DNA of 64,000 nucleotides from Paraburkholderia phosphatilytica (GTDB lineage Bacteria; Pseudomonadota; Gammaproteobacteria; Burkholderiales; Burkholderiaceae): NCBI RefSeq assembly GCF_003443895.1, contig NZ_QQOA01000001.1, forward strand, positions 357,874 through 421,873, given 5' to 3'. Positions 25,803-34,492 of the stretch are shown here, in pieces. Made by a program: the position numbers and the translations under genes. The notes beneath the pieces are model-generated. The model saw nothing but the letters and a program-made list of their open reading frames with translations, ran no database searches and was not told where the DNA came from. Numbering within the stretch: position 1 is the stretch's first letter; every line of letters starts with the position of its first letter.

Positions 25803-26438
25803 TCACTGCTCCGCTAGCGCGTAGTGAACCGAGACCTGCCCTTTCTTCTCTTTGACCTTAGAGATCGTCACCTTGCCCACCACACCCGACGACGTCACAT
25901 GCGTTCCACCGCACGGATACGCCGGTTGCGGTCCAAAGCCGATCTTGCGCAAACTGCCTTCCAGCGTGGTGTGACGCGGCAGATCGCCCGCCACCTGCTC
26001 GTTCACCAGACGCTCGATAACGTCGGGTGTCATCGGCTGCAACGCTTCGCCGCCTTCGAACACGACGCGCGCTTCGCCAGGCCAGTGATGCCCCTTCACC
26101 GCGCGCCAACCTAGCGTCTCGCCGATGTAGCCGATCAGATGGCCGGCCGAGTGAAGCCGCGCGTGCAGCAAACGCGGCGCGGGCAGCACCTGAAGATGAG
26201 CCTCGCCAACGGGCACCGCCCGGTCGCAGACGTGGATCACCTGCTCGCCATCCTGCGTGACGCGAATCACGTTCGCCTCGCCGATCGTGCCGACATCCGA
26301 AGGCTGCCCGCCGCCTTGCGGATGAAACAGCGTGGCAGACAGCATGACGTGATACGTGCCGTCGTCGGTGGGAGCACAGCTGATCACGGTGGACTGTGCG
26401 TCCAGTTCGTCACGCTGCAGATAGAGACGTTGCGTCAT
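25803..26438 (-). CDS. AlaX-like alanyl-tRNA editing protein
   Basis: A 211-residue stand-alone editing domain homologous to the C-terminal region of AlaRS. FHPQGGGQPSDVG, the HxxxH zinc motif in LHSAGHLIGYI (near residue 115) and the Cys/His ligand pair in CGGTHVTSSGVVG (near residue 178) are visible. It hydrolyses mischarged Ser-tRNA(Ala) or Gly-tRNA(Ala) in the cytoplasm. The gene converges on the binding-protein gene with 3 bases between the stops. Confidence 0.9.
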   Translation of the reverse strand: MTQRLYLQRDELDAQSTVISCAPTDDGTYHVMLSATLFHPQGGGQPSDVGTIGEANVIRVTQDGEQVIHVCDRAVPVGEAHLQVLPAPRLLHARLHSAGHLIGYIGETLGWRAVKGHHWPGEARVVFEGGEALQPMTPDVIERLVNEQVAGDLPRHTTLEGSLRKIGFGPQPAYPCGGTHVTSSGVVGKVTISKVKEKKGQVSVHYALAEQ

Positions 26439-26560
26439 GTTGCGTTTCCTGTTCGAAGAGCTTGCCTACGATCGATGCATCGTAGGCGGAACGGAACCGC
26501 GTCGCTTGTAAAAAATTGATCGAGCGACGCAAACGCGAACACCACGCGAAGATGACGCGC

Positions 26561-27376
26561 TTACGTTTGATATCCGGACGGCGCAACGCCGAACGCTTGC
26601 CGGAACGCGCGATTGAAGTGGCTCTGGTCGTAGAAGCCGACCTCCTGCGCAACGTCCGCGATCGCCTGCGGGCCGCGCGACAGCAGCGAACACGCACGCT
26701 CCAGCCGCAGCCGCACGAGCCACGCATGCGGCGTCATGCCGATGGTCTGCTTGAACTGCTTGAGAAACTGGAAGCGGCCGAGCCCGCACAGCGCGGCCAG
26801 TTCATCGAGGGTGATCTTGTCGGCGAGATGACTGAAGCAGTAGTCCCGCACGAGTCGCCACTGCACCGGCGACAACGCGCCCTTCACGTTTTCGGGCACT
26901 ACCGCGCGCGACTGTGCGAACAGAAACGCCAGCAAGGTCAGCCATTCCGACTGCACTTCGAGGCCGCTCGCGCCGTTGCTGCGATGCATCGCATCGTGCA
27001 GCCGCAGCAGATGACCCGCAAGCACCGGGTCTTCGAGCAGCGTGCCCGTGAATGCCGGCTCGCGGTGCATGCCGCTGATTTCTTCCGCCACGCTCGCGAC
27101 GAGTTCCGGCGCCAGCCGGAATGTCTTCAGCGTGTACGCGCTGTCGCCTTCCGGCATGCCGTCGTGAATCTCGCCGGGCGGCATCAGGTAGACGCTCCCG
27201 GGCGCGAGCCATTCCGTTCTGCCGTTGTTCCGCTGACGCTGCACGCCTTCGGTCACGATGCCCACATGCACATCGAGGTGAAAGTGCCGTTCGAAACCGA
27301 ATTCCGCGAAGCGCGCCGTGCCCAGCACGAGGCCGGGCACCTCGGAAATTCGCTGGTATTGCACGTATTCAGGCAT
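26561..27376 (-). CDS. AraC-family transcriptional regulator with cupin sensor
   Basis: A 271-residue regulator. The N-terminal cupin-type sensor (ERHFHLDVHVGIVTEGVQR, then LMPPGEIHDGMPEG) is followed by an AraC double HTH, ITLDELAALCGLGRFQFLKQFK and AIADVAQEVGFYDQSHFNRAFR, ending just after PSGYQ. Longer in-frame starts upstream give only shadow sequence, so the ATG at 27376 is used. No obvious target lies nearby. The gene lies between alaX and the phosphatase-like gene on the same strand. Confidence 0.88.
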   Translation of the reverse strand: MPEYVQYQRISEVPGLVLGTARFAEFGFERHFHLDVHVGIVTEGVQRQRNNGRTEWLAPGSVYLMPPGEIHDGMPEGDSAYTLKTFRLAPELVASVAEEISGMHREPAFTGTLLEDPVLAGHLLRLHDAMHRSNGASGLEVQSEWLTLLAFLFAQSRAVVPENVKGALSPVQWRLVRDYCFSHLADKITLDELAALCGLGRFQFLKQFKQTIGMTPHAWLVRLRLERACSLLSRGPQAIADVAQEVGFYDQSHFNRAFRQAFGVAPSGYQT

Positions 27377-27452
27377 GGGAATGACGCAATGAGGGGCGCG
27401 ATGACGCGTGGATTGCTGTTTGGCCGCACCAGTATAGCGGCGGCGCGCGCAA

Positions 27453-28019
27453 TCAGCCGGCGGCGAGCTTCCACCCATCGGACGAAAGCGCGAACGTCGT
27501 ACACGACAGCGGCACGACGTCGATTCTGGGCACCGCGTCCTGCTCGGCGCGCAGCGCATGCAGGATCGCGGCGCGAACCACCACCGCGTGCGTAATCGCA
27601 ATCACATCGCCCTGTGCCGGCAACGCATCCATCCACGCACCGACGCGGCGCAGCACGCTTTCGAACGACTCGCCGCCATGCGGCGCGGAACGCGGATCAT
27701 GGATCCAGGCGTCGAGATCCGCGGGCGCGTCGCGAGTCACGTCGCGCAGGCGCTTGCCGCGCCAGCAGCCGTAGTCGGCGTCGCGCAGCGCCGCATCGAT
27801 GCTTGCCTGCACGCCCAATGCCACCGCGCTTTGCCGCGCGCAGCGCGCGGGGCTGCACAGCACCGTCGTCGCTTCCGTTGCAATCGACCATTGGTCACGC
27901 AGCGCGGTCGCTTCGGCAAGGCCCCGCTCGTCGAGTGGGTCGTCGTCCGGAAAGCAGCCGGCGCGCATCGCGTGGGTCGCGGCATGCGCAACGAGTCGCA
28001 GCGATGCCTGAGCGCTCAC
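27453..28019 (-). CDS. Histidine phosphatase-superfamily protein with degenerate RHG motif (CobC-like position)
   Basis: About 188 residues from a GTG start. The N-terminus LRLVAHAATHAMR aligns with the LVRHGET catalytic motif of the phosphoglycerate-mutase/phosphatase superfamily, but the Arg and Gly are alanines, leaving only the histidine. Later blocks are kept: VLCSPARCARQSAVAL, YGCWRGKRLRDV and the second-His block VIAITHAVVVRAAIL. Its position next to a cobalamin riboswitch, divergent from cbtBA, suggests a CobC-type role in B12 metabolism. Loss of the Arg makes normal phosphatase chemistry doubtful. The start codon is inferred from family length. Confidence 0.75.
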   Translation of the reverse strand: MSAQASLRLVAHAATHAMRAGCFPDDDPLDERGLAEATALRDQWSIATEATTVLCSPARCARQSAVALGVQASIDAALRDADYGCWRGKRLRDVTRDAPADLDAWIHDPRSAPHGGESFESVLRRVGAWMDALPAQGDVIAITHAVVVRAAILHALRAEQDAVPRIDVVPLSCTTFALSSDGWKLAAG

Positions 28020-28094
28020 GCCGTACCCCACGCCATCCGACAAAGCCCGGAAAGGCTCTTGCAATCGGTTTTCAATGGCCCTACGTTCACGCGT

Positions 28095-28188
28095 ACAATC
28101 CCTCGTTACGAAATGCGGAAGCCGGTGCAAATCCGGCGCGGTCGCGCCACTGTAACCGGGCATAGCGAATCCCGGAAGCCAGACCCCG
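28095..28188 (+). promoter_or_regulatory. Cobalamin riboswitch upstream of cbtB
   Basis: The conserved aptamer core is visible in order: GAAGCCGGTGCAAATCCGGC (28118-28137), the B12-box-type GCCACTGTAACCGG (28146-28159), and CCCGGAAGCCAGACC (28171-28185). It is compact, without long peripheral arms. A GGGG/CCCC hairpin at 28216-28230 lies just before the AGAGG ribosome site of cbtB, so control is probably translational. Confidence 0.9.
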
Positions 28189-28242
28189 TTTCGACTCTCC
28201 CTTAAACCTTCCATCGGGGCGCGATACCCCCAGAGGTGCCAT

Positions 28243-28452
28243 ATGAGCGAAGCAGTCCTGAAGCCGGCGGTTGCGCCGGCTCCCATCCCGGTTCGTGAAC
28301 TCCTGCCATGGGTCGTGTTCGTCGGCCTGATCCTGCTGCTCGCAATCTACTTCGTCGGCGCGGAAGAAGGCGCGACGTCGATCGTGCCCGGCATGTACGT
28401 GCATGAGTTCGTGCATGACGGCCGCCATCTGCTCGGCTTCCCCTGCCACTAA
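28243..28452 (+). CDS. cbtB: Cobalt transporter subunit CbtB
   Basis: A 69-residue protein with a single transmembrane helix (residues 22-40) and the characteristic His-rich C-terminus VHEFVHDGRHLLGFPCH, which is thought to bind cobalt. It pairs with the five-helix CbtA encoded 13 bases downstream. The preceding B12 riboswitch would turn synthesis off when cobalamin is plentiful, which fits cobalt supply for B12. Confidence 0.93.
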   Translation: MSEAVLKPAVAPAPIPVRELLPWVVFVGLILLLAIYFVGAEEGATSIVPGMYVHEFVHDGRHLLGFPCH

Positions 28453-28465
28453 CGCGGAGTTCAAG

Positions 28466-29185
28466 ATGGTCGGAAAATTGCTCATGCGCGGGATGCTCGC
28501 AGGCATCGCCGCGGGCCTCCTCACGTTCGCATTCGCCAAGGTGGTCGGCGAACCTCAGGTCGATCAGGCGATTTCGTTTGAAGCGAAGCTCGACGCCGCC
28601 AAGGGTGAAGCGCCGGAACCTGAAATCGTCAGCCGCCACACGCAGGCGGGCCTCGGTCTTCTAACGGGCGTCGTCACCTATGGCGCCGCGTTCGGCGGCC
28701 TCTTCGCGCTCACCTTCGCGTATGCGTATGGCCGCGTCGGTCGCATCGCGGCGCGGCCGTTGGCTGCGTGGCTCGCGCTCGCGGCATTCGTCACGCTCGT
28801 GATCGTGCCGAACATCAAGTACCCGGCGAATCCACCTTCGGTGGGCGACCCGGAAACGATCGGCTATCGAACAGGCCTGTTCTTCCTGATGATCGCGATC
28901 TCGATCGCGACGATGGTGTTCTCGCTGAACCTGCGCCGTCATCTGTCGGCGAAGCTGGGGCAATGGAACGCATCGATCGTGGCGGGGCTCGTGTTCATCG
29001 TGATCATCGCGGCGGTGCAGCTTGGGCTGCCCGTGATCAATGAAGTGCCGGCGGCGTTCCCGGCGGTCGTGCTGTGGAAGTTCCGCGTCGCGGCGATCGG
29101 CATGCAGGTGATCATGTGGACCACGATCGGCCTGCTGTTCGGCGCGTGGGTCGAGCGTGGCGCGCTGGTTGGGTCGCGCGCCTGA
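28466..29185 (+). CDS. cbtA: Cobalt transporter subunit CbtA
   Basis: A 239-residue integral membrane protein with about five to six hydrophobic segments, beginning LMRGMLAGIAAGLLTFAFA and containing the family segments GLLTGVVTYGAAFGG and IKYPANPPSVGDPETIGYRTG. It is the predicted cobalt permease partner of CbtB. A GGAG lies upstream of the ATG at 28466. The gene converges on the btu operon, with 24 bases between the stops. Confidence 0.92.
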   Translation: MVGKLLMRGMLAGIAAGLLTFAFAKVVGEPQVDQAISFEAKLDAAKGEAPEPEIVSRHTQAGLGLLTGVVTYGAAFGGLFALTFAYAYGRVGRIAARPLAAWLALAAFVTLVIVPNIKYPANPPSVGDPETIGYRTGLFFLMIAISIATMVFSLNLRRHLSAKLGQWNASIVAGLVFIVIIAAVQLGLPVINEVPAAFPAVVLWKFRVAAIGMQVIMWTTIGLLFGAWVERGALVGSRA

Positions 29186-29209
29186 CGAGCGGCAGTTCGC
29201 GCCGCGAAG

Positions 29210-30280
29210 CTAGCGGCGCTTCATCAGCCAGATGAAGAAGAGGCCACCCAGCGCGGCCGTCGCGACGCCAACCGGCAGATCCTCGGGAGCGATCAGCGTG
29301 CGCGCCGCGACGTCGACCCAGATCAGGAAGATCGCACCAAGCAGCGCGGTCGCTGGCAACATCCGCCGATGATCAGCGCCGACGAAGCGTCGCGCGATAT
29401 GCGGAATCATCAACCCGACAAAGCCGATCGAGCCGCTCATCGCGACCATCACGCCAGTCATCAGCGAGGCGACCACGAACACGCGAATGCGCAACGAAGT
29501 GACGGCGATGCCGAGCGTCGTCGCCGTCTGATCGCCCGCCATCACTGCGTTCAGCGAGCGCGCGGACGTCGTCAGCATCACGAATCCGCCGGTCAGCACG
29601 ATGGCCGGAATCGCGAGCAAATTCCAGCGCGCAAGCCCGAGACCGCCGAGCATCCAGAACAGCACCGATGACGACGCACGATGGTCTCCGAGGAACAGCA
29701 ACAGGTTCGCCATCGCCATCAGGAAGAACGACACCGCGACACCCGACAGCAGCAGCCGGTCGGAATTCAGGCGGCCATGCCGCATCGCCACGGACATCAC
29801 CACGAGCATCGCAAGCAACGCGCCCGCGAACGCCGCAACAGGCAGCGTTGCGATGCCGATCGACTCGCCCACGTACAGAATGACCACCACCGCGCCGAGC
29901 GTCGCGCCGGATGTCACGCCAAGCAGATGAGGATCGGCGAGTGCATTGCGGGTGACGGCCTGCAACACCGCGCCCACCAGCGCGAGCCCCGCGCCGACCA
30001 GCCCGCCCAGAATCACGCGCGGAAAGCGGATCAGCCAGACGATGCTGTATTGGCCGCCGGTCCAGGCCGCCGACGCTTCGTGCCCGGTGAGCCACGCGAC
30101 CACACGGCTCGACAGGATCTTCCATGTCACCGCCGGCGCGATCGGCACCGGGCCAATGCCGACTGCCACCACCACCGAAACGGCAAGCAGCGCCAGCAGA
30201 CAGCCGATCAGCAGCGTATGCCCGAACGACCGGGCCTCCATAGCAGTCACCCAGGCCGGGCTCGATGACGGTCGGCTCAT
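29210..30280 (-). CDS. btuC: FecCD-family ABC permease for cobalamin (BtuC)
   Basis: A 356-residue permease with about ten hydrophobic helices, including RFPRVILGGLVGAGLALVGAV (the first FecCD block), NPLADPHLLG-type sequence as NALADPHLLGVTSGATLGAV, and VGLMIPHIARRFVGADHR, the loop contacting the ATPase. It is the last gene of the btuB-btuD-btuF-btuC unit and forms the inner-membrane channel. The start is uncertain: an in-frame ATG at 30304 would add 8 residues. I chose 30280 for its upstream GAGGG. Confidence 0.88.
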   Translation of the reverse strand: MSRPSSSPAWVTAMEARSFGHTLLIGCLLALLAVSVVVAVGIGPVPIAPAVTWKILSSRVVAWLTGHEASAAWTGGQYSIVWLIRFPRVILGGLVGAGLALVGAVLQAVTRNALADPHLLGVTSGATLGAVVVILYVGESIGIATLPVAAFAGALLAMLVVMSVAMRHGRLNSDRLLLSGVAVSFFLMAMANLLLFLGDHRASSSVLFWMLGGLGLARWNLLAIPAIVLTGGFVMLTTSARSLNAVMAGDQTATTLGIAVTSLRIRVFVVASLMTGVMVAMSGSIGFVGLMIPHIARRFVGADHRRMLPATALLGAIFLIWVDVAARTLIAPEDLPVGVATAALGGLFFIWLMKRR

Positions 30281-30319
30281 CTCGTCACAGCCCTCGCCTG
30301 ACATCGATGAAGACCGCCA

Positions 30320-31318
30320 TCATGGCTGGAACGCGGCAGGATGCAGCACCTTCGCGATCGTCGCGATCGCGCGCACATTGGCGACGCCGGGAGTCGCGTC
30401 GTCATATGGCACGACGATGAAGCGGTTGTGCTTTACCGCATCCATGCCGTTGAGCGCCGGATTGTCACGCAGGAACGCTTCCTTCTGGGCCGCGGTGACA
30501 TTCCCATAGTCGACGATCACGATCGCCTGCGGATTGCGCGCCACCACCGTTTCCCAGTTCACGCGCGTCCAGCTGTCGTCGAGATCGTCCATCACGTTGC
30601 GGCCGCCCGCGGCCGCGATCAGCGCTGTCGGGATCGCCTCGCGGCCCGCGGTAAATGGCCGGTCCTCGCCGCTGTCATAGACGAACACGCTGACCGGCTT
30701 GCCGTCGTGGGCCGCTTTCGACGAGATCGCGCGGATCTTCGCGCGCATGCTTTCGATCAGCGCATTGGCACGACTCTCGACATCGAAAATCGTGCCGAGG
30801 TTGGCGAGATCGCGATACACGTCGTCGAGCGACGCGGGCGGCCGCTTCATCACGTGCGCGCACGATTCGGTCAGTTCGTAGACCTTGATGCCGAGCGGCG
30901 CCAGCGTGGCGGGCGTGACCTCGCCGCCCACCTTCATTCCGTAGTTCCAGCCGGCAAAGTAGAAATCCGCGTTCGCGCCCACCAGCGTCTCGACGGACGG
31001 ATATTCCTTCGAAAGCTCCGGCAGCGAGCCGAGCGATTGCCGGAGTTCATCGGTGCCGGTGTTCCAGCCGCTCACGCCGGTGTAGCCGACCATCCGGTCC
31101 TTCAGGCCGAGCGCGATCATCATGCCGGTCAGATTCACGTCGTTGCTGATCGCGCGTTGCGGCGGTCCCGCAAACGTCACGTCACGGTTGCAACTACGGA
31201 TCGTCACGGGATAGGTGGTGGCCGACGCCGTCGACAAGGTGGCCGCGGCCAGCCATCCGGCGGCGAGTGCGCCGGTCGTCAGACGCAGCATCAGGCGAAA
31301 CAACGGGCGGTTATGCAC
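30320..31318 (-). CDS. btuF: Cobalamin-type ABC substrate-binding protein (BtuF)
   Basis: A 332-residue periplasmic binding protein of the FecB/BtuF class. The signal peptide runs to about residue 30 (ALAAGWLAAATLSTASA). Two lobes are linked by a long helix; NPQAIVIVDYGNVTAAQKEAF and SVETLVGANADFYFAGW are typical blocks. It should deliver B12 from the outer-membrane receptor to BtuC. The start used is GTG 31318, because GGAGAG lies 7 bases before it and it overlaps the ATPase stop by 8 bases. An ATG at 31333 is the alternative. Confidence 0.85.
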   Translation of the reverse strand: MHNRPLFRLMLRLTTGALAAGWLAAATLSTASATTYPVTIRSCNRDVTFAGPPQRAISNDVNLTGMMIALGLKDRMVGYTGVSGWNTGTDELRQSLGSLPELSKEYPSVETLVGANADFYFAGWNYGMKVGGEVTPATLAPLGIKVYELTESCAHVMKRPPASLDDVYRDLANLGTIFDVESRANALIESMRAKIRAISSKAAHDGKPVSVFVYDSGEDRPFTAGREAIPTALIAAAGGRNVMDDLDDSWTRVNWETVVARNPQAIVIVDYGNVTAAQKEAFLRDNPALNGMDAVKHNRFIVVPYDDATPGVANVRAIATIAKVLHPAAFQP

Positions 31319-32111
31319 GGGCGTTCTCTCCATCGGTGAGCAAGGTAATGCGTGGATAGCGGGACACGGGATGGGCGTCGACGATCGCCCGAACTTCGAA
31401 TACGTCCGCAAGCAGCGACTCGGTGATGACCTCACGCGGCGTGCCCTGCGCGACGATCTCCCCGTGGTGGATCACGTACAGGCGATCGCAAAACGCCGCG
31501 GCCAGATTGAGGTCGTGAATCGTCGCCAGCGTGGTGATGCCCATGCGACGCACCAGCGACAGCAGTTCGATCTGATGCCGCAGATCGAGATGATTGGTCG
31601 GCTCGTCGAGGATCAGCAGCGAGGGCTGCTGCGCCAGCGCACGCGCCAGCAGCACGCGCTGCTTTTCGCCGCCGGAGAGCGTGTCGAAATTCCGGTCGCG
31701 GCATGCCGACAGACCGACCCGTTCGAGCGCTCCGTCCACGATGGCGGCATCCTCCGGCGTATCGCCGCCAAAGCGGGTCTTGTGCGGCGTGCGGGCCATG
31801 TAGACGACGTCGAGCACGGTCAGCCCGAAGTCCTCCGGAAATTCCTGCAACACGACCGCGGCGCGCAACGCGAGCCACTTCGGCGACTGCTTCCAGATGT
31901 CTTCGCCGTCCACGCGTATCGTGCCTGCGGACGGCGTGGTGTAGCGAAACGCACAGCGCAGCAGACTGGTTTTGCCACTGCCGTTCGGTCCGATCAACCC
32001 GACGAACTCACCTGGCTGCGTCGTCAGGCTGACCGAGCGCAGCACTTTCGCGGCGCGCTCACGCTGCGCGCCGGGCGCCCAGTCGACTTCGGATAGCTGC
32101 AGTGTCGACAT
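31311..32111 (-). CDS. btuD: ABC transporter ATPase for cobalamin (BtuD)
   Basis: A 266-residue ATPase: Walker A GPNGSGKTSLLR near residue 40, Q-loop VVLQEFPEDFG, signature TLSGGEKQRVLLARALAQQP and Walker B LLILDEPTNHLD. This is the FecE/BtuD type that energises FecCD permeases. It starts 32 bases after the btuB stop and overlaps btuF, so all four genes form one unit below the riboswitch. Confidence 0.9.
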   Translation of the reverse strand: MSTLQLSEVDWAPGAQRERAAKVLRSVSLTTQPGEFVGLIGPNGSGKTSLLRCAFRYTTPSAGTIRVDGEDIWKQSPKWLALRAAVVLQEFPEDFGLTVLDVVYMARTPHKTRFGGDTPEDAAIVDGALERVGLSACRDRNFDTLSGGEKQRVLLARALAQQPSLLILDEPTNHLDLRHQIELLSLVRRMGITTLATIHDLNLAAAFCDRLYVIHHGEIVAQGTPREVITESLLADVFEVRAIVDAHPVSRYPRITLLTDGENARA

Positions 32112-32143
32112 TTGCGACTCTCCGCCGGCCGCGAGCAGCTGGC

Positions 32144-34126
32144 CTAGAACGTATAGGCGAGCTTCGCGAACGCCGTGCGGCCCAGCGAGTTGTACCCAGC
32201 AGCCGTGATGTACTGCCGGTTGAACACGTTCGACAGGTTCGCGGACGCAGTCAGATGCGCGTTGATCTTGTACGACGCACGCAGGCTGACCGTTGTATAG
32301 GATCCCAGAGGAATCGTGTTCGCTTCGTCGTCGAAGGTCGTGCCGCCGTACAGCAGCGAAATACCCGTGCTGAGCGCGTGCAGATGCAGTTCGTCCCACG
32401 TGTGATCGACACTCACGCTCGCGGTCTGACGCGGGCGCCGATTGAGCCACGTGCCATCCGACACGTCCTGCGGATCGAGCAGACCGACCGCGACGCTCAC
32501 CGCGGTCGTCGACGCGATCGTCCCCTTGTACGACAGATCGACGCCCTTGATGTGCACCTCGCCGATGTTGCTCGGGATGAACGTCTCCGCGTCGTACGCG
32601 ATCAGATCGTGCACGCGCGTGTCGTACACCGCCGCGGAAAACTTGCCGAACGACGTGTTCGCGTCGAGCGCCGCTTCCACCGTATCGCTACGTTCGGGCC
32701 GCAGGTTCGGATTGCCGAAGTCCGGGTAGTACAGCTCGTCGAAGGTCGGCAGGCGGAATGCGTTGCCGTACGAGAGCCGCGCCGTGTAGACCGGTGTGAT
32801 CGCATACGACAGCGCGACGTTGCCCGTATTGACCGGCTGTCCTTCCGCGATCTCGTGACGTCCCGCCAGGAACACCGTGAACGCGCCGAGCGTCGTCGAC
32901 TGATGCAGCGACACCGCGGAGTCGTTGCGGGTCGGCACGCCATCCGGAATGTCGATGGGCAGGAAAGCCTGCTCGCGCGAGAAGTCGTAGGCGAGTTTCG
33001 TTTCGCCTGACAGCGGCAGCCCGAACAGCTTGAAGCCGCGCTCCTGATGCGTCAGCGACGTCGACGTGCTCAGGCGCGTCGAATCGATTTCATCGGTCGG
33101 AATGGTCGGGTCGGCCGCGTAGAGGAACTGACGGTCGGTCGAATAACCGACTGACTGATCGAACTGCGTATCCGGCGCGATATCGAAGTGGAACGCAAGG
33201 CCGGTGGTCAGTTGGTGATCGCGCTGCCAGTCGTCGCCGCCGGCGTTGTCGTACGAAAGGTTCGACTGGTGATACAGCATGAAGCTGGACACCGACCAGT
33301 CGCCGTGCGCGTAGCCGAGGCGCGCATCGAAGTCCTGCGCGTGATACGGATTGCGGCCGTCTTCATGACCGTACTGCCAAGGCTGCGTCGAGTCGATGCC
33401 GGCGGTGTTGTAGTCGTGAAAGCCTAGCGAATACGTGAGTCCGGCCAGCGCCGACAGCGGACCGGTCGACGGCACGGTGCCGCTGGTGCGCACCTGCGTA
33501 TCGAAGGTCTTGTTCGAGCCGCCGCCGAACGACACCGTGGTCTGGTTCGGCTGTCCCGACGCATGGCGCGTGAACAACTGCACGACGCCGCCCACCGCAT
33601 CCGCGCCAAACGAAGCGGCCGCGGGCCCGGAAATCACTTCGACGCGATCGAACGCCGCGGTCGGCAGGTCCGCCCATTCGGCGACGCCCAGCGTCGAGGA
33701 GCCGACGCGAATGCCGTCGATGAACACCGCGACCTGTTCGCCCGTCGAGCCGCGAATGCTGACCGACGCCGACGAACCCGGCCCGCCGTTCTGCGACACC
33801 GTGATGCCGGGCAGCGTAGCCAGCGCATCGGCGATGCTGGGGTCGGCGGGAGACAGGCGGTCGAGGTCCTGGCGCGTGAGCACGTTGGTCGTCGCATAGC
33901 GCTGGTCGAACGACTGCGGCAGATGCTGCGTATCGCCGGTCACGACGATATTGGGCAGCGTGATCTGCGCGGCGGATTGAGCAGCCTGCTGAGAGGCGGA
34001 ATCGTCCGCGGCGTGGGCGGCCTGCGCGCCGAACGAAAGCGCGAGGACCGTACACGTGCCGGCTACGGCAACGCGACGGCACAAAGCTCCCTGGACGGGA
34101 GTCATTTTGACGATGGTGGTGGACAT
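32144..34126 (-). CDS. btuB: TonB-dependent outer-membrane receptor, BtuB-like
   Basis: A 660-residue receptor. The signal peptide ends around AQAAHAA. A TonB-box-like LPNIVVTGD follows, then the plug domain with SIRGSTGEQVAVFIDGIRV and VEVISGPAAASFGADAVGGVVQLFT. The 22-strand barrel ends with the terminal aromatic FAKLAYTF. It should import cobalamin across the outer membrane using TonB energy. The ATG at 34126 precedes a normal signal peptide. A B12 riboswitch covers the 5' leader, and btuDFC follow, so the substrate assignment is strong by context. Confidence 0.92.
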   Translation of the reverse strand: MSTTIVKMTPVQGALCRRVAVAGTCTVLALSFGAQAAHAADDSASQQAAQSAAQITLPNIVVTGDTQHLPQSFDQRYATTNVLTRQDLDRLSPADPSIADALATLPGITVSQNGGPGSSASVSIRGSTGEQVAVFIDGIRVGSSTLGVAEWADLPTAAFDRVEVISGPAAASFGADAVGGVVQLFTRHASGQPNQTTVSFGGGSNKTFDTQVRTSGTVPSTGPLSALAGLTYSLGFHDYNTAGIDSTQPWQYGHEDGRNPYHAQDFDARLGYAHGDWSVSSFMLYHQSNLSYDNAGGDDWQRDHQLTTGLAFHFDIAPDTQFDQSVGYSTDRQFLYAADPTIPTDEIDSTRLSTSTSLTHQERGFKLFGLPLSGETKLAYDFSREQAFLPIDIPDGVPTRNDSAVSLHQSTTLGAFTVFLAGRHEIAEGQPVNTGNVALSYAITPVYTARLSYGNAFRLPTFDELYYPDFGNPNLRPERSDTVEAALDANTSFGKFSAAVYDTRVHDLIAYDAETFIPSNIGEVHIKGVDLSYKGTIASTTAVSVAVGLLDPQDVSDGTWLNRRPRQTASVSVDHTWDELHLHALSTGISLLYGGTTFDDEANTIPLGSYTTVSLRASYKINAHLTASANLSNVFNRQYITAAGYNSLGRTAFAKLAYTF

Positions 34127-34229
34127 GACAGATCCTGAGGTCGGAACTGTCCTTGCAACATGCATCCGCGCAATGCGGTGCTGGCGCTTCGGGACACCCC
34201 GCCCTTTGCGGCTGCTTGGACCTCGGTTG

Positions 34230-34402
34230 ATGGCAGGTCTCCTGGCTCGCGGGTCGCTGCCCGTGCCGACCTTCCCGGATGTGTCCAGTGGTCGCGATTG
34301 GCACGAGCTCGCCGCTTACAGTTGCGGGGGCAGCCGCAGACTCGAAGCATGAGCGCTTCTACTGCGTTCCCTTTTGATCCCGGTGACGGGAACCATCAGG
34401 GC
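34230..34402 (-). promoter_or_regulatory. Cobalamin riboswitch upstream of btuB
   Basis: The minus strand shows the full aptamer: GGTTCCCGTCACCGGGATCA with AAAGGGAACGCAG (34362-34394), then CGGCTGCCCCCGCAACTGTAAGCGG (the B12-box region, around 34312-34337) and ACCCGCGAGCCAGGAGACCTGCC (34234-34256). It has the long form with an extra arm between. It would repress btuBDFC when cobalamin is bound. It fills most of the 366-base gap between btuB and metR. Confidence 0.95.
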
Positions 34403-34492
34403 GCAAGCGTAACGATTTATGCGCGATGCAGTCAATGTTCGTGGGCCACGGGTGTTGCATAACGGCCCACGCGAACGGCAAACGCGAGCCCG

